Counted from the first letter of the stretch, positions 25,172 to 34,750 are shown. The stretch is 64,000 bases of DNA from Pandoraea captiosa (GCF_902459775.1 NZ_CABPSQ010000004.1:1-64000), one strand, 5' to 3'. Notes: generated by a model not told the origin, from the sequence alone. Translations and numbers: made by a program.

Positions 25172-26458
25172 TCAGGCGAAGGCCGGTTGGGCCTGTGCCT
25201 CCGACGCGCCGCTGTAGCGCGCCACGGACAGGTCGTCCGCGAGGATGGCGGGCCGGCGTCCGGACATCAGATCGGCCAGCAGTTGGCCCGACCCGCAGGA
25301 CATGGTCCAGCCCAGCGTGCCGTGTCCGGTATTCAGGAACAGGTTGCGCAGCGACGTGGCGCCGACAATCGGCGTACCGTCCGGCGTCATGGGGCGCAAG
25401 CCTGTCCAGAAAGAGGCTTGTGCCGTGTTGCCGGCGCCCGGATAAAGGTCGTTGACCACCATTTCGAGTGTGGCGCGGCGTGCCGGATTGAGCGCCTTGT
25501 TGTATCCGACGACTTCGGCCATGCCGCCAACGCGGATGCGATCGTCGAAACGGGTCACTGCGATCTTGTAGGTCTCATCCAGGATCGTCGACACCGGAGC
25601 GCGCGAGGCGTCGACGATTGGCACGGTGATCGAGTACCCCTTGAGCGGATACACCGGGATGTCAACGATGCCGCGCAGGAACGGGGTGGAATACGAGCCG
25701 AGCGCAACGACGTAGGCGTCCGCACGTTGCAGCATCCCTGCGCAAACCACGCCCTCGATCTTGTCGCCAGCCACGCTCAGCCCATCGATCGGCATGTCGT
25801 AACGGAATTTCACGCCAAGCGCTTCGGCCATGGCCGCCAGTCGCGTGGTGAACAACTGGCAATCGCCGGTTTCGTCGTTGGGCAGGCGCAGGCCCCCCGT
25901 CAACTTGTGTGCGACGGTAGCCAGTGCGGGCTCGGCGCCGGCCAGCGCCTGGCTATCCAGTAACTCGAACGGCACGCCGGCCTCTTCGAGTACGGCGATG
26001 TCGCGCGCGGCATTGGCCAGTTGCTCTTCCGTACGGAAGAGTTGCAGCGTGCCTGCCTGGCGGCCTTCGTAGGCGATACCCGTTTCGGCGCGCAACTCGC
26101 GAAAGCAGTCGCGGCTGTATTCCGCGATTCGCACCATGCGTTCCTTATTGACGGCATAACGCTCGGGCGTGCAATTGCGCAGCATCTGATAAAGCCATTT
26201 CAATTGCGTGAGCGTGCCGTCCGGACGAACGGCAAGCGGCGCGTGCTTCTGGAACAGCCATTTCACGGCCTTGGTCGGAATCCCCGGGGCCGCCCAGGGC
26301 GACGCGTAACCGGGCGAAATCTGGCCGGCGTTGCCGAAGCTGGTTTCGAGCGCCGGACCCGCTTGACGATCGAGCACCGTGACGTCATGCCCGGCCTTGG
26401 CCAGGTAGTAGGCGCTGGTAACGCCGATGACGCCGCTGCCGAGAACGATGACCTTCAT
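25172..26458 (-). CDS. dadA: D-amino acid dehydrogenase small subunit
   Basis: The 428-residue flavoprotein starts with the FAD-binding [16 protein letters not shown] motif and ends with the DAO-family [14 protein letters not shown]. DadA oxidises D-alanine and other D-amino acids to keto acids, passing electrons to the respiratory chain. No dadX racemase gene is adjacent, unlike the locus in enterobacteria. It is divergent from the Lrp-type regulator 104 bases away, which probably controls it. Confidence 0.95.
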   Translation of the reverse strand: MKVIVLGSGVIGVTSAYYLAKAGHDVTVLDRQAGPALETSFGNAGQISPGYASPWAAPGIPTKAVKWLFQKHAPLAVRPDGTLTQLKWLYQMLRNCTPERYAVNKERMVRIAEYSRDCFRELRAETGIAYEGRQAGTLQLFRTEEQLANAARDIAVLEEAGVPFELLDSQALAGAEPALATVAHKLTGGLRLPNDETGDCQLFTTRLAAMAEALGVKFRYDMPIDGLSVAGDKIEGVVCAGMLQRADAYVVALGSYSTPFLRGIVDIPVYPLKGYSITVPIVDASRAPVSTILDETYKIAVTRFDDRIRVGGMAEVVGYNKALNPARRATLEMVVNDLYPGAGNTAQASFWTGLRPMTPDGTPIVGATSLRNLFLNTGHGTLGWTMSCGSGQLLADLMSGRRPAILADDLSVARYSGASEAQAQPAFA

Positions 26459-26562
26459 TGCGTTGACTCCTGTAAAACCATAGTTATGCAGTAATAATTC
26501 GCATGCTATTCTCGGATTGGTAGGTTTAGTTAATGTATATCGCCTGAATTCAGGAATTAATC
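26459..26562. promoter_or_regulatory. Divergent dadA / regulator control region
   Basis: The 104-base gap is markedly A/T-rich. It contains a perfect palindrome CCTGAATTCAGG (26543-26554) just before the regulator start and a second A/T-rich stretch with CAGTAATAATTCGC near 26490. Both resemble the degenerate sites bound by Lrp-family proteins. Direct regulation of dadA and autoregulation are inferred. Confidence 0.55.
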
Positions 26563-27051
26563 ATGAGAGTGCAGCAGCAATCGGTCCGCACGCTGGACCG
26601 GCTCGATCGGCGGATCCTGACGTTGCTTCAACAAGACGGCCGGATGTCCATGAAGGACCTGTCGGAACAGGTCGGGCTGTCGATAACCCCGTGTATCGAA
26701 CGCGTGAAGCGCATGGAGCGCGACGGCGTGATCATGGGGTACTTCGCCCGCGTGAACCCGGCGGCGCTCGGGGCGGCACTCCTGGTGTTCGTGGAGATCA
26801 CGCTCGATCACAAGTCCGGCAACATGTTCGATCAGTTCCGCCGGGAAGTGCTGCGCATTCCGGAAGTCATGGAGTGTCACCTGATCTCCGGCGACTTCGA
26901 CTACCTGATCAAGGCGCGTATTCGTGAGATGTCCGAATACCGCAAGTTGCTGGGCGACATTCTTTTGCAACTGCCGGGCGCCGTGCAGTCGAAAAGCTAC
27001 GTGGTGATGGAGGAGATCAAGGAGACGCTCACCGTGCACGTCGAGGAGTGA
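26563..27051 (+). CDS. Lrp/AsnC-family transcriptional regulator
   Basis: This 162-residue regulator has an N-terminal winged HTH (residues about 12-60: L-D-R-R-I-L-T-L-L-Q-Q-D-G-R-M-S then L-S-I-T-P-C-I-E-R-V-K-R-M) and a C-terminal RAM ligand domain (about 75-150, with H-L-I-S-G-D-F-D-Y-L). The V-M-E-C-H-L-I-S-G-D-x-D-Y motif is characteristic. Divergence from dadA suggests a DadR-type activator responding to alanine. I leave the symbol empty because the name is not certain. Confidence 0.93.
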   Translation: MRVQQQSVRTLDRLDRRILTLLQQDGRMSMKDLSEQVGLSITPCIERVKRMERDGVIMGYFARVNPAALGAALLVFVEITLDHKSGNMFDQFRREVLRIPEVMECHLISGDFDYLIKARIREMSEYRKLLGDILLQLPGAVQSKSYVVMEEIKETLTVHVEE

Positions 27052-27120
27052 TGCGCACACGCGGGCGTGTGAGGCCGCGGCTTTGCAACTTGGAGGTGAC
27101 GTGGGGCCGTCGATAGACGG

Positions 27121-27170
27121 CGCTATCGGGCGCTATCGGGCGTTATTGAGCGTTATCGAGTGTTATCGAG
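27121..27170. repeat. Five 10-base tandem repeats
   Basis: Five units of the form CG(C/T)TAT(C/T)G(G/A)G follow without gaps (with one T for C at a unit start), 70 bases after the regulator stop. The two left units are identical. Confidence 0.9.
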
Positions 27171-27252
27171 CGCCCGCGAGGCTGCGGCATCGACCCGCGT
27201 TGACGGAGCGCCTGCGGGAGCCGCACATTGCGGCGCCGCATTTGACGGTCTG

Positions 27253-28431
27253 TCAGAAAAGCGGCATTTGCGGGTCGACTTTGCCGGTGGCTCCGGCGCT
27301 GATCGCGTCGCGTCGGATCGTTGTGCCAACCGACGTAGCGTTGCCGTTCGTGTCAGCGGCGCCGGGCGGCCGATCGGGGACGCGAAACTGATCCACTCTC
27401 AATGGCGGACGCGCCTGATTGAGCCCCAACTTGCGGGCCGCCAGATGGAAGCGCTGTCGAATCAACTCGGCATGCAAGCCGGTCCCCCGCATGCGGGAGC
27501 CGAACTCCGCACTATTGTGTTTCCCCTCCCGGACTTGTTCGATCAGGCTCATCACGTGGCGCGCCCGCATTGGGTAATTGGCTTCGAGCCAATCGACGAA
27601 TACGTCGTGAACCTCTCTTGGAAGTCGCAACATCACGTAGCCGGCGTACGTCGCACCAGCGGAGGCTGCCGTCGTCAGCACACGTTCGATGTCGAAGTCG
27701 GTGAGGGCGGGCACGATCGGCGCCACGATCACGCCGGTCGGGATGCCGGCGTCGGTCAACTTGCGAATGGCCTCGATACGCTTGGGCGGCGTATTGGCGC
27801 GGGGCTCCATCTTGCGGGCGATCTCCGCATCCAGCGTTCCCACCGAAATGAAAACCCTCGCGAGTCCACGTTCGGCCATGCGCGACAGGATGTCGATGTC
27901 CCGAGTGACCAGTGCCGACTTCGTCGTAATGCCGACCGGATGGCCAAAGCGCTCAAGCACTTCGAGCACGCCTCGCGTAATGCCGTACTCCCGCTCAATC
28001 GGTTGGTAAGGGTCGGTGTTCGCGCCCAGTGCGAGCAGGGCGGGTTGGTATCCGCGCTTGCGCAATTCGGCATCGAGGCGTTCGGCGGCGTTGTGCTTGG
28101 CATACAGGCGAGTTTCGAAGTCGAGCCCTGGGGACAGTCCGAGATAGGCGTGCGTTGGCCGCGCAAAGCAATACGTGCAGCCGTGTTCACATCCGCGATA
28201 GGGGTTGATTGAACGGTCGAATGGAATGTCGGGCGACGTGTTGCGCGAAATAATCGTTCGTGCGGTCTCCAGGGCGACCTGCGTCACGAATTTGACCTCG
28301 CATTCCTGGGCCGCGTCCGATTCGTGGCGATTCTCGTCGCTTTCGCGACGAAATTCCGAGAAGCGCGATTCGAGATTGGCCGTAGCGCCTCGGCCTTTGC
28401 GCGACGGGGGCGGCGCGAATGAGGATGCCAT
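27253..28431 (-). CDS. Radical SAM protein, PA0069 / SplB-like family
   Basis: I start at M-A-S-S-F-A-P-P-P (28431), which has AGGAGA upstream, giving 392 residues. The 4Fe-4S motif C-x3-C-x2-C is visible as C81-E-H-G-C85-T-Y-C88. The family (COG1533) is related to spore photoproduct lyase and often labelled as a DNA-repair photolyase, but its reaction is not established. A good -10 (TATAAT, minus strand at 28509-28504) abuts a LexA box, so DNA damage should induce it. The last residues (Q-M-P-L-F) recall a clamp-binding Q-x-x-L-F tail, an interesting but unproven hint. Confidence 0.9.
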   Translation of the reverse strand: MASSFAPPPSRKGRGATANLESRFSEFRRESDENRHESDAAQECEVKFVTQVALETARTIISRNTSPDIPFDRSINPYRGCEHGCTYCFARPTHAYLGLSPGLDFETRLYAKHNAAERLDAELRKRGYQPALLALGANTDPYQPIEREYGITRGVLEVLERFGHPVGITTKSALVTRDIDILSRMAERGLARVFISVGTLDAEIARKMEPRANTPPKRIEAIRKLTDAGIPTGVIVAPIVPALTDFDIERVLTTAASAGATYAGYVMLRLPREVHDVFVDWLEANYPMRARHVMSLIEQVREGKHNSAEFGSRMRGTGLHAELIRQRFHLAARKLGLNQARPPLRVDQFRVPDRPPGAADTNGNATSVGTTIRRDAISAGATGKVDPQMPLF

Positions 28432-28507
28432 GGTTTGTCTCCTGTCGTCTGCTGAATGGCAGACCCTGTGACGCATCGGCGGCAGTCGCAGGGAATGATC
28501 GTCATTA

Positions 28508-28527
28508 TACTGTGTTTTTATACAGTA
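28508..28527. promoter_or_regulatory. LexA (SOS) box between divergent starts
   Basis: The box is TACTGT-N8-ACAGTA. On the minus strand it touches a perfect TATAAT for the radical SAM gene, 77 bases from its start. On the plus strand an ATG with GGAG lies 19 bases away at 28546, but no convincing gene follows. Confidence 0.88.
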
Positions 28528-28626
28528 TTTTGACGGAGACGAAAGATGACAGCGAATGCAGTTGCCGTGGCGGCGGACATGCCCTTGGTAGTGGCGTGCT
28601 GGAAGGAGTGGACCGCCTGGGCGAAG

Positions 28627-29562
28627 TTATGCGTCGTGCTCGGGAGCCACGGGTGGAATATACGGGGCGATGGCTCGCGCAATGGCATCGAGCGCCCTGT
28701 CATCGGCGTTGGGACGTTGCCGGGCGAGGTGAATGGCTCGCTGGGTCAACAGGGAATAGAGCGTCGCATGGTTGCCTCCCATTGCGGCAAGCGCTTCCGT
28801 GTGTCGCGTAACGATGCCGGCATCGCCGCGCGACACCGGCCCGGCGAGTGCGCCCGAAAGCCCGCGCTCGCGCGCGGCATTGAGCGTCCCCATCACGAGC
28901 GGCCACATCGCCTCGCGGGCGTCTTCCGCCGGAAGTCCGATCGCCTTCCACAGTTGCGTCGCTTCGTCGAGCAGACAAAGCAGAAAGCTGGCAGCGTAGT
29001 TGGCGCCCGCGTGATATCGCATGCGCTCGCCCGCAGGAATCGACAGGGCGCGGCATCCCATGTCGCTCGCGAGACGTTGAAGCACTTCGTTCAGCGGCGC
29101 TTCGGCCTCGATCGTGATCGCGCTGCCTGCAAGGCGAGTTGCGTCATCGTCCAGTCCCGCAAAGAGAAACAGCGGATGGAATCCGCCAATTTGTCCGCCG
29201 CTCTTCGTCGCACGCGTAAGCAGTCCGACTTCGGAAGCTCCGCTGCAATGCACGAGCGCCTGATCGGCGCGCGGCGTGAGGTAGCACGCGCATTCGGCAA
29301 TGGCGTCGTCGGGGACCGTAAGAAACACTACGTCGGCCCGCGAAAAGACAGCGTTCATGTCCCCGGGGCGGTCAATGGTCAGTGCGTGGCAGTTACGCAG
29401 TGCTGCTGCGACACGCTCCGCGTTTTCCCCGCGGCGGCTGGCAATGACGGGCACTTCGTATCCCGCCCTGGCGGCAGCGCCTGCCAGGGCGCTGGCGACA
29501 CGTCCCGCGCCAATGAAGCCCAACGTCGGCCGGGGCGGGAGTGGTGGCGAAGTGAGCGTCAC
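28627..29562 (-). CDS. Rossmann-fold / DUF2520 protein
   Basis: The 311-residue protein has an N-terminal NAD(P)-type Rossmann site (G-F-I-G-A-G-R-V-A-S-A-L-A-G, about residues 14-27) and the C-terminal DUF2520 helical domain (with Y-H-A-G-A-N-Y-A-A-S-F). The family resembles NADP-dependent F420- or pyrroline-5-carboxylate-type reductases and is of unsettled function. It is followed 10 bases earlier in coordinate by the TM2 gene on the same strand, so the two may be cotranscribed. Confidence 0.88.
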   Translation of the reverse strand: MTLTSPPLPPRPTLGFIGAGRVASALAGAAARAGYEVPVIASRRGENAERVAAALRNCHALTIDRPGDMNAVFSRADVVFLTVPDDAIAECACYLTPRADQALVHCSGASEVGLLTRATKSGGQIGGFHPLFLFAGLDDDATRLAGSAITIEAEAPLNEVLQRLASDMGCRALSIPAGERMRYHAGANYAASFLLCLLDEATQLWKAIGLPAEDAREAMWPLVMGTLNAARERGLSGALAGPVSRGDAGIVTRHTEALAAMGGNHATLYSLLTQRAIHLARQRPNADDRALDAIARAIAPYIPPVAPEHDA

Positions 29563-29571
29563 AATCGGGGC

Positions 29572-30021
29572 CTACTGGGACAGCCGGTTCGGCGTGTCGT
29601 GGATTTCGAAGTACGTCTGGAACGCCACGGCGAGGCCGACCATCATCAGCATGGCACCGACAAACAACGACACGCTGACGATGATCACGGCGATCCAACC
29701 CGAACGGGATTTGGCCGTGACCTGAGTATTGAATTGTGCGTTCCAGCGCTCATCCGGACGAAGTCCGTAGACGATCGCCGCGAGGAACGCGGAAAACAGC
29801 GAGATGGCACCGAGAACCGTCAATACCCATCCCGCCGAGGAATGCAGCTCGCTCGTCACAAGCAGACCCCAGCCAGCCACCCCGCACGCAGAACCCACGA
29901 TGTGGGCCCAGCCGAAGCGATCGCGCAGGCCGTACAAATAGAAGCGATGCAGGCCCAGTGTGCCGAACAGCATGGCGAGGCCGGCGGTCAGGGTCTTGGA
30001 CTTGTAGGCGACTGCGTTCAT
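29572..30021 (-). CDS. TM2-domain membrane protein
   Basis: The 149 residues have a typical TM2 start: A-G-L-A-M-L-F-G-T-L-G-L-H-R-F-Y-L-Y-G. Two helix pairs follow (about residues 12-28 and 38-56; 64-86 and 110-135). The R-F-Y-L-Y-G loop after the first helix is the TM2 hallmark. Role unknown. It lies between the META lipoprotein and the DUF2520 gene on the minus strand. Confidence 0.85.
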   Translation of the reverse strand: MNAVAYKSKTLTAGLAMLFGTLGLHRFYLYGLRDRFGWAHIVGSACGVAGWGLLVTSELHSSAGWVLTVLGAISLFSAFLAAIVYGLRPDERWNAQFNTQVTAKSRSGWIAVIIVSVSLFVGAMLMMVGLAVAFQTYFEIHDTPNRLSQ

Positions 30022-30030
30022 TGGATGTGG

Positions 30031-30843
30031 TTATCGGGCAGGCGTTTCGCGAAGGACTTCGACGAGCGTCCAGCGCATGCTCGACGCGTCAGCGGGCGGA
30101 TTGGCCACGGGTTCGCCGTGAATTTTCACGCGGTATTCTACGCCGGGCTTCCACTCGAAGCCATCGATGTGGGCGTACCACAGCTCCCATTGCGATTTTC
30201 CGGTGTCGTCCGCCGTGCGAACGCGCAAACACTTACGCGGCGCCACGCCGACGCAATCGGCCATTTGCGAATCGACATCCAGAATGCGGTCTTCTGTCTT
30301 GGTCGTGCCGCTTGCGCCCGCGACCGGTCGGTTGAGCAGTGTTTGAGACGCGTAGGTCAGTGTTTCACCGTTGGGGGCGCTCAGTGTCAACTGCGTATCG
30401 CGGCGCTCAAAACGGGTCACGCTCGGCAGTGTCTTGAGATAACGCGTCTCGAATGCCATCGAATCCGCGCATGCCATGCGTGTCGCGGCAGGGGCCTGAA
30501 TCGTGACCTGGCCCTTGCCCGGCCCGAGCGTGTACTGACCGAAAATTCGATTGCAGCCGCCGGTGCCGGAGAACGCGCCCTTGTCGTTGAACGTGAGATT
30601 GATCGCGCGGCCCTCAGGCAGGCTCGGGGCATCGCTCGCGCCCTCCCATTTCACCAGTTGCCAGGTGCCGAGAATGTCGGCCGGGCCCGTCGCGGCAGCG
30701 GTGGTGTCGGTGGCCCCCGACGACGGATTCGTGCCCCCGCCGGTCGGTGCGGCGCAACCGGCCAGCATGGCGGCCGGCACGAGGAGGGTCGCCAGATAGG
30801 TGGCGAACGAGGTGGGGCGGAGCGAGAGTCGGCTTTGCGTCAT
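30031..30843 (-). CDS. META / DUF4377-domain lipoprotein
   Basis: I start at M-T-Q-S-R-L-S-L-R-P (30843) because a lipoprotein signal ending L-A-G-C follows (Cys about residue 30). The mature 240 residues contain a META domain (G-T-W-Q-L-V-K-W-E-G ... F-S-G-T-G-G-C-N-R-I-F-G) and a C-terminal DUF4377 domain (C-L-R-V-R ... W-E-L-W-Y-A-H-I-D-G-F). META domains occur in heat-shock protein HslJ and other envelope stress proteins. It should be anchored to the outer membrane. Confidence 0.87.
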   Translation of the reverse strand: MTQSRLSLRPTSFATYLATLLVPAAMLAGCAAPTGGGTNPSSGATDTTAAATGPADILGTWQLVKWEGASDAPSLPEGRAINLTFNDKGAFSGTGGCNRIFGQYTLGPGKGQVTIQAPAATRMACADSMAFETRYLKTLPSVTRFERRDTQLTLSAPNGETLTYASQTLLNRPVAGASGTTKTEDRILDVDSQMADCVGVAPRKCLRVRTADDTGKSQWELWYAHIDGFEWKPGVEYRVKIHGEPVANPPADASSMRWTLVEVLRETPAR

Positions 30844-31026
30844 GATTTTGAATGGGTGTAGTTGCACAGGGGGCAGGAACGGCCAGAGGCGCGTCGAACG
30901 CAGGGCAGTGTGTTCAAACGGTGCCGTGAGTACCACGACCGGTTGACAGAGGCTGCAAGGGGACAGTTCCTTGCGTAGGGCTGGGGACATTTCCCAAACG
31001 GTTTGGCTAACTGTCATGGCGGGGCC

Positions 31027-32154
31027 TCAAGGCTTCCGGTATGTGATGCGGTATATCGCACCGGCATAGTCATCGCTAATCATTAGGGAACCGTCCGGCA
31101 ATGTCAGCAGGTCGACGGGGCGACCCCATACGGAATCGTCGGCGCCCAGCCAGCCCTGGGCAAAGACTTCCTGTTTCACCACGTTGCCTTTCGCATCCAG
31201 CGCTACACGTACGACCCGATACCCGACCTTGCTGCTTCGGTTCCATGACCCGTGTTCAGCGATAAAGATACTGCCGCGATACTCCTCGGGGAATTGCTTA
31301 CCTAAATAGAAGCGCATGCCAAGTGTTGCGACGTGAGCGCCAAGTTTCGCCTTGGGCGGCGTGAAAGCGCTGCAAGATTTTTCCCGTCCGAAGTCGGGAT
31401 CCGCAATGTCGCCTGCATGGCAATACGGGAATCCGAAATGCTCGCCGTGACTGGTGAGTCGATTGAGTTCGTCGTCGGGCATATCGTCACCCATCGAATC
31501 GCGACCATTGTCGGTGAACCATAGCGCATTTGTGCCGGGCTGCCAGTCGAATCCCACGGTGTTGCGCACGCCGCGGGCCACGACGCGCCAATCGGTGCCA
31601 TCCGCTTTCATGCTCCCGATCATGGCGTAGCGATTTTCGTCTTGATGGCAGGCATTGCAGGGGGCGCCAACGCCCACGTAGAGGCGTTGGTCGGGGCCGA
31701 AAGCGATATATCGCCAGCCGTGGTGGCTTTCGGACGGTAGCTTGTCGTAGACGGTCACCGGTTTGCCGGGATTGTCCAGACGATTTTCGATGTCCTCCAG
31801 TTTCACGATGCGTGAAACGGCGGAGATATAGAGGGTGCCATTACGAATGGCGACGCCGACGGGCATGTTCAGCCCCGAGGCAACCGTGCGGATTTTGGCG
31901 GCGTAGGCGCGCGAGGGGTCGAGCGTGATCGCGTAGACGTTACCCTGCGCGCGACTTCCGACAAACAAGGTGCCTTTCGGGCCTAGCGCCATCCCCCGCG
32001 CGCCGGGGACTTGATCGGAGAGCACTTCGACGTGGAAACCGGGCGGCAGCGACAGCTGCTCGATCGGAAGGGCTTCGCGCGCGGTCACGAGTTGAGAGGC
32101 GCAGGCGAGGAGCGCGCCTAGAAGACGTTGCCATCCATTGGGAAATCCTGGCAT
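31027..32154 (-). CDS. Sorbosone dehydrogenase-like (PQQ/beta-propeller) protein
   Basis: This 375-residue exported beta-propeller has an N-terminal signal ([15 protein letters not shown]) and propeller motifs such as [19 protein letters not shown] and the C-terminal [19 protein letters not shown]. Relatives are called L-sorbosone or glucose/sorbosone dehydrogenases but their substrates are mostly unknown. A C-N-A-C-H motif, formally a haem-c site, lies at about residue 170. Confidence 0.85.
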   Translation of the reverse strand: MPGFPNGWQRLLGALLACASQLVTAREALPIEQLSLPPGFHVEVLSDQVPGARGMALGPKGTLFVGSRAQGNVYAITLDPSRAYAAKIRTVASGLNMPVGVAIRNGTLYISAVSRIVKLEDIENRLDNPGKPVTVYDKLPSESHHGWRYIAFGPDQRLYVGVGAPCNACHQDENRYAMIGSMKADGTDWRVVARGVRNTVGFDWQPGTNALWFTDNGRDSMGDDMPDDELNRLTSHGEHFGFPYCHAGDIADPDFGREKSCSAFTPPKAKLGAHVATLGMRFYLGKQFPEEYRGSIFIAEHGSWNRSSKVGYRVVRVALDAKGNVVKQEVFAQGWLGADDSVWGRPVDLLTLPDGSLMISDDYAGAIYRITYRKP

Positions 32155-32281
32155 TCGGGACTCGCTTCACGCAAAGGATGCGTGCATTGTAGACCAGGCC
32201 CCGCAGGGGCGCGGCAGGGCCGCACTGGCGGCGCAATTTTGGCGCGGTATGGCGGGGACCACATTCCGTTTGGCGAAGTGT

Positions 32282-32310
32282 TTGTTTTGACGAGGGTTTT
32301 GCGCTATAAT
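32282..32310 (+). promoter_or_regulatory. Promoter of the rpsP operon
   Basis: TTGTTT and TATAAT are 17 bases apart, and TATAAT ends 45 bases before the rpsP start. The perfect -10 element and the A/T-rich upstream stretch suit a highly expressed ribosomal operon. Confidence 0.7.
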
Positions 32311-32355
32311 CACGCGTTTTCTGTCCGAACACTTCTGGATTCACAAGGATTTAAT

Positions 32356-32607
32356 ATGGTCGTTATCCGCCTGGCTCGCGGCGGCGCGAAGAAGCGCCCG
32401 TTCTACAACATCGTTGCAACCGACTCGCGTAACCGCCGCGATGGCCGCTTCATCGAGCGTATTGGCTTCTACAACCCGGTCGCTGCCGAAGGCACGGAAG
32501 GTCTGCGTATTGCTCAAGACCGTCTGACGTACTGGCAAGGCGTTGGCGCACAACTGTCGCCGACCGTGGCTCGTCTGATCAAGCAAGGCGCCAAGGCTGC
32601 TGCCTAA
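32356..32607 (+). CDS. rpsP: 30S ribosomal protein S16
   Basis: The 83 residues start [17 protein letters not shown] and contain [12 protein letters not shown], the S16 signature. AAGGAT precedes the ATG. S16 helps early assembly of the 30S subunit. It is the first gene of the conserved rpsP-rimM-trmD-rplS operon. An upstream extension of the frame is noncoding. Confidence 0.98.
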   Translation: MVVIRLARGGAKKRPFYNIVATDSRNRRDGRFIERIGFYNPVAAEGTEGLRIAQDRLTYWQGVGAQLSPTVARLIKQGAKAAA

Positions 32608-32735
32608 GCTTTCAGATAGTCGAGCTGTACGCATTGCTATCGGTTTGCCGATGGCATGAGAATTGAACGGCGGTGCCTGTTCCTGAGTGATCCGGAGCAG
32701 GCATCGCCGTGTGTTCGTCACAAGGTTGGATTGGC

Positions 32736-33377
32736 ATGGTTCGTACCGCACGTGAGCGGGTACCGCTGAAAATCGGTGCTGAAGCGCGTCGCGCCTCCGG
32801 CATGCGCGCTGAGCAGGTCCTCGCCCCGGTGACCGAAGTCCCCGACGATCTCGTCGAGCTTGGTTACATCGGCGATGCCTACGGGATTCGCGGCTGGATC
32901 AAGGTGCAGCCGCACACGGGTGAGGGCGAAGGCCTCTTGTCCGCAAATTGCTGGTATTTCCGCCGTCCCGGTGAGTCCGCCTTTACGAAGGCCAACGTGC
33001 TTCATAGCCGTGGACACTCGGGCACGGTCGTCGCGCAATTGCGTGGAAGCGAGAACCGCACGGCTGCCGAGGCGCTCAAGGGCCTTCAGGTCTGGGTGCC
33101 GCGAAGTGCATTTCCGACAGCTGGTGAAGACGAGTTCTACTGGGTCGACCTGATTGGCGCCCAGGTGACGAATTTGCAGAACGAATTGCTGGGGAAGGTC
33201 GTCGGCTTGCTCGATAACGGCGTGCATACCGTGTTGCGTGTCACATACGACGTGCCTGCCATCGACGACAAGCCCGCGAAGACCGCCGAGCGCTTGATCC
33301 CGTTCGTTGGCCAGTATATTCAGACCGTCGACACCCAGGCCGGGCGCATTGTGGCCGACTGGGGTCTCGATTACTGA
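32736..33377 (+). CDS. rimM: Ribosome maturation factor RimM
   Basis: I prefer the ATG at 32736, giving 213 residues; an ATG at 32802 and a GTG at 32709 are alternatives. The N-terminal domain starts L-V-E-L-G-Y-I-G-D-A-Y-G-I-R-G-W-I-K-V. The PRC-barrel follows (E-F-Y-W-V-D-L-I-G and L-L-G-K-V-V-G-L-L-D-N-G-V-H). RimM binds S19 and aids 30S maturation. It follows rpsP and precedes trmD as in most proteobacteria. Confidence 0.96.
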   Translation: MVRTARERVPLKIGAEARRASGMRAEQVLAPVTEVPDDLVELGYIGDAYGIRGWIKVQPHTGEGEGLLSANCWYFRRPGESAFTKANVLHSRGHSGTVVAQLRGSENRTAAEALKGLQVWVPRSAFPTAGEDEFYWVDLIGAQVTNLQNELLGKVVGLLDNGVHTVLRVTYDVPAIDDKPAKTAERLIPFVGQYIQTVDTQAGRIVADWGLDY

Positions 33378-33437
33378 ATTACCGATTGACCGCCCGGTGG
33401 CTTTTGCGCCCGGGCACCTATGGACGGAACCGGTCTG

Positions 33438-34205
33438 ATGCAGTTTGACGTCGTCACGCTCTTTCCCGAAATGTTTCGGGCGCTGACCGACTGGGGCGTC
33501 ACCAGCCGGGCGCTCAAGCAGTCGCGCTACGGTTTGCGGTTTTGGAATCCGCGTGATTTCACGCACAACAACTACCGCACGATCGACGATCGCCCTTATG
33601 GCGGCGGGCCTGGCATGGTGATGCTTGCCAAGCCGCTCGACGATGCGATTGCCGCTGCAAAGGCGGCGCAGGCACAAGCCGGTGTGCCGCGTGGTCGGGT
33701 GTTGTTGATGTCGCCGCAAGGCAAGCCGTTGACGCATCGTCGGGTCGTAGAGCTGCGCGAGCAGGAGCAGGGTCTGATTTTGCTTTGCGGACGTTATGAA
33801 GCCATCGATCAGCGATTGATCGATCGCGTGGTGGATGAAGAAGTCAGCGTCGGCGATTTTGTGCTCTCCGGCGGTGAAATACCGGCCATGGCGCTTATGG
33901 ATTCCCTGATCCGCCTGCTGCCGGGGGCGCTGAACGATGAGCAATCGGCGGAGCAAGACAGCTTCGTCAATGGGTTGCTCGACTGTCCGCATTACACGCG
34001 GCCGGAAGAATACGAAGGTGTGCGCGTGCCCGACGTGTTGTTGGGCGGGCATCACGCAGAGATTGAAAAGTGGCGGCGCCGTGAGGCGTTGGCCAACACT
34101 TGGCGCAAGCGACCCGATTTGATCGAGAGCGCACGCGCCAACGGATTGCTCAGTCGTGCCGATGAGGCATGGCTGGCAAGCCTGCAGGCCGATTCGGCCA
34201 AGTAG
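33438..34205 (+). CDS. trmD: tRNA (guanine-N1)-methyltransferase
   Basis: I take the ATG at 33438 ([13 protein letters not shown]), giving 255 residues; an ATG six codons upstream has no ribosome-binding site. The deep-knot SAM site includes [10 protein letters not shown] and [11 protein letters not shown]. The enzyme methylates G37 next to the anticodon and prevents +1 frameshifts. Confidence 0.97.
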   Translation: MQFDVVTLFPEMFRALTDWGVTSRALKQSRYGLRFWNPRDFTHNNYRTIDDRPYGGGPGMVMLAKPLDDAIAAAKAAQAQAGVPRGRVLLMSPQGKPLTHRRVVELREQEQGLILLCGRYEAIDQRLIDRVVDEEVSVGDFVLSGGEIPAMALMDSLIRLLPGALNDEQSAEQDSFVNGLLDCPHYTRPEEYEGVRVPDVLLGGHHAEIEKWRRREALANTWRKRPDLIESARANGLLSRADEAWLASLQADSAK

Positions 34206-34305
34206 GTTCGGGTGTCGTCATGGGGACGACATTCGGTTTGAACCCATCCTCTGTCGGGGCCGGCTCGCCGGTATAACGTCGATACGATGGCACAAGGAGT
34301 GGTAA

Positions 34306-34692
34306 ATGAATCTGATCGCCAAGATCGAGCAAGAAGAAATCGCGCGTCTGACCGCGAACAAGACGATCCCCGAATTCGCCCCGGGCGATACCGTGATCGT
34401 CAACGTGAACGTGGTTGAAGGTAACCGCAAGCGCGTTCAGGCTTACGAAGGCGTCGTGATCGCCAAGCGTAACCGTGGCCTGAACTCGGGCTTCATCGTC
34501 CGCAAGATTTCGTCGGGTGAAGGCGTTGAGCGTACGTTCCAGACGTACTCGCCGCTGATCGCCAGCATCGAAGTCAAGCGTCGTGGTGATGTTCGTCGCG
34601 CGAAGCTGTACTACCTGCGTGAGCGTTCGGGCAAGTCGGCACGTATCAAGGAAAAGCTCACGTTCAAGAGCAAGCCTGCCGCCGCCGAGTAA
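34306..34692 (+). CDS. rplS: 50S ribosomal protein L19
   Basis: The 128-residue protein starts [12 protein letters not shown] and includes [16 protein letters not shown] and the R-R-A-K-L-Y-Y-L-R family signature near the C-terminus. L19 sits at the 30S-50S interface. GGAG lies before the start. It is the last gene of the operon, followed by a strong terminator. Confidence 0.98.
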   Translation: MNLIAKIEQEEIARLTANKTIPEFAPGDTVIVNVNVVEGNRKRVQAYEGVVIAKRNRGLNSGFIVRKISSGEGVERTFQTYSPLIASIEVKRRGDVRRAKLYYLRERSGKSARIKEKLTFKSKPAAAE

Positions 34693-34750
34693 AGTCGGGC
34701 GCCGCTACGTCTGGCGACCTGTGGCCGGGCGCAGCAAAAGTTGTACGGAA

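Noticed and set aside
27121-27170. Tandem repeat considered as a CRISPR array
   Set aside because: Units are 10 bases with no spacers and no cas genes are near.
28546-30861. Plus-strand 771-codon open frame starting beside the LexA box
   Set aside because: From about 28627 it reads the same triplets as the DUF2520, TM2 and META genes on the opposite strand, a common artefact in GC-rich DNA. Only its start is of interest.
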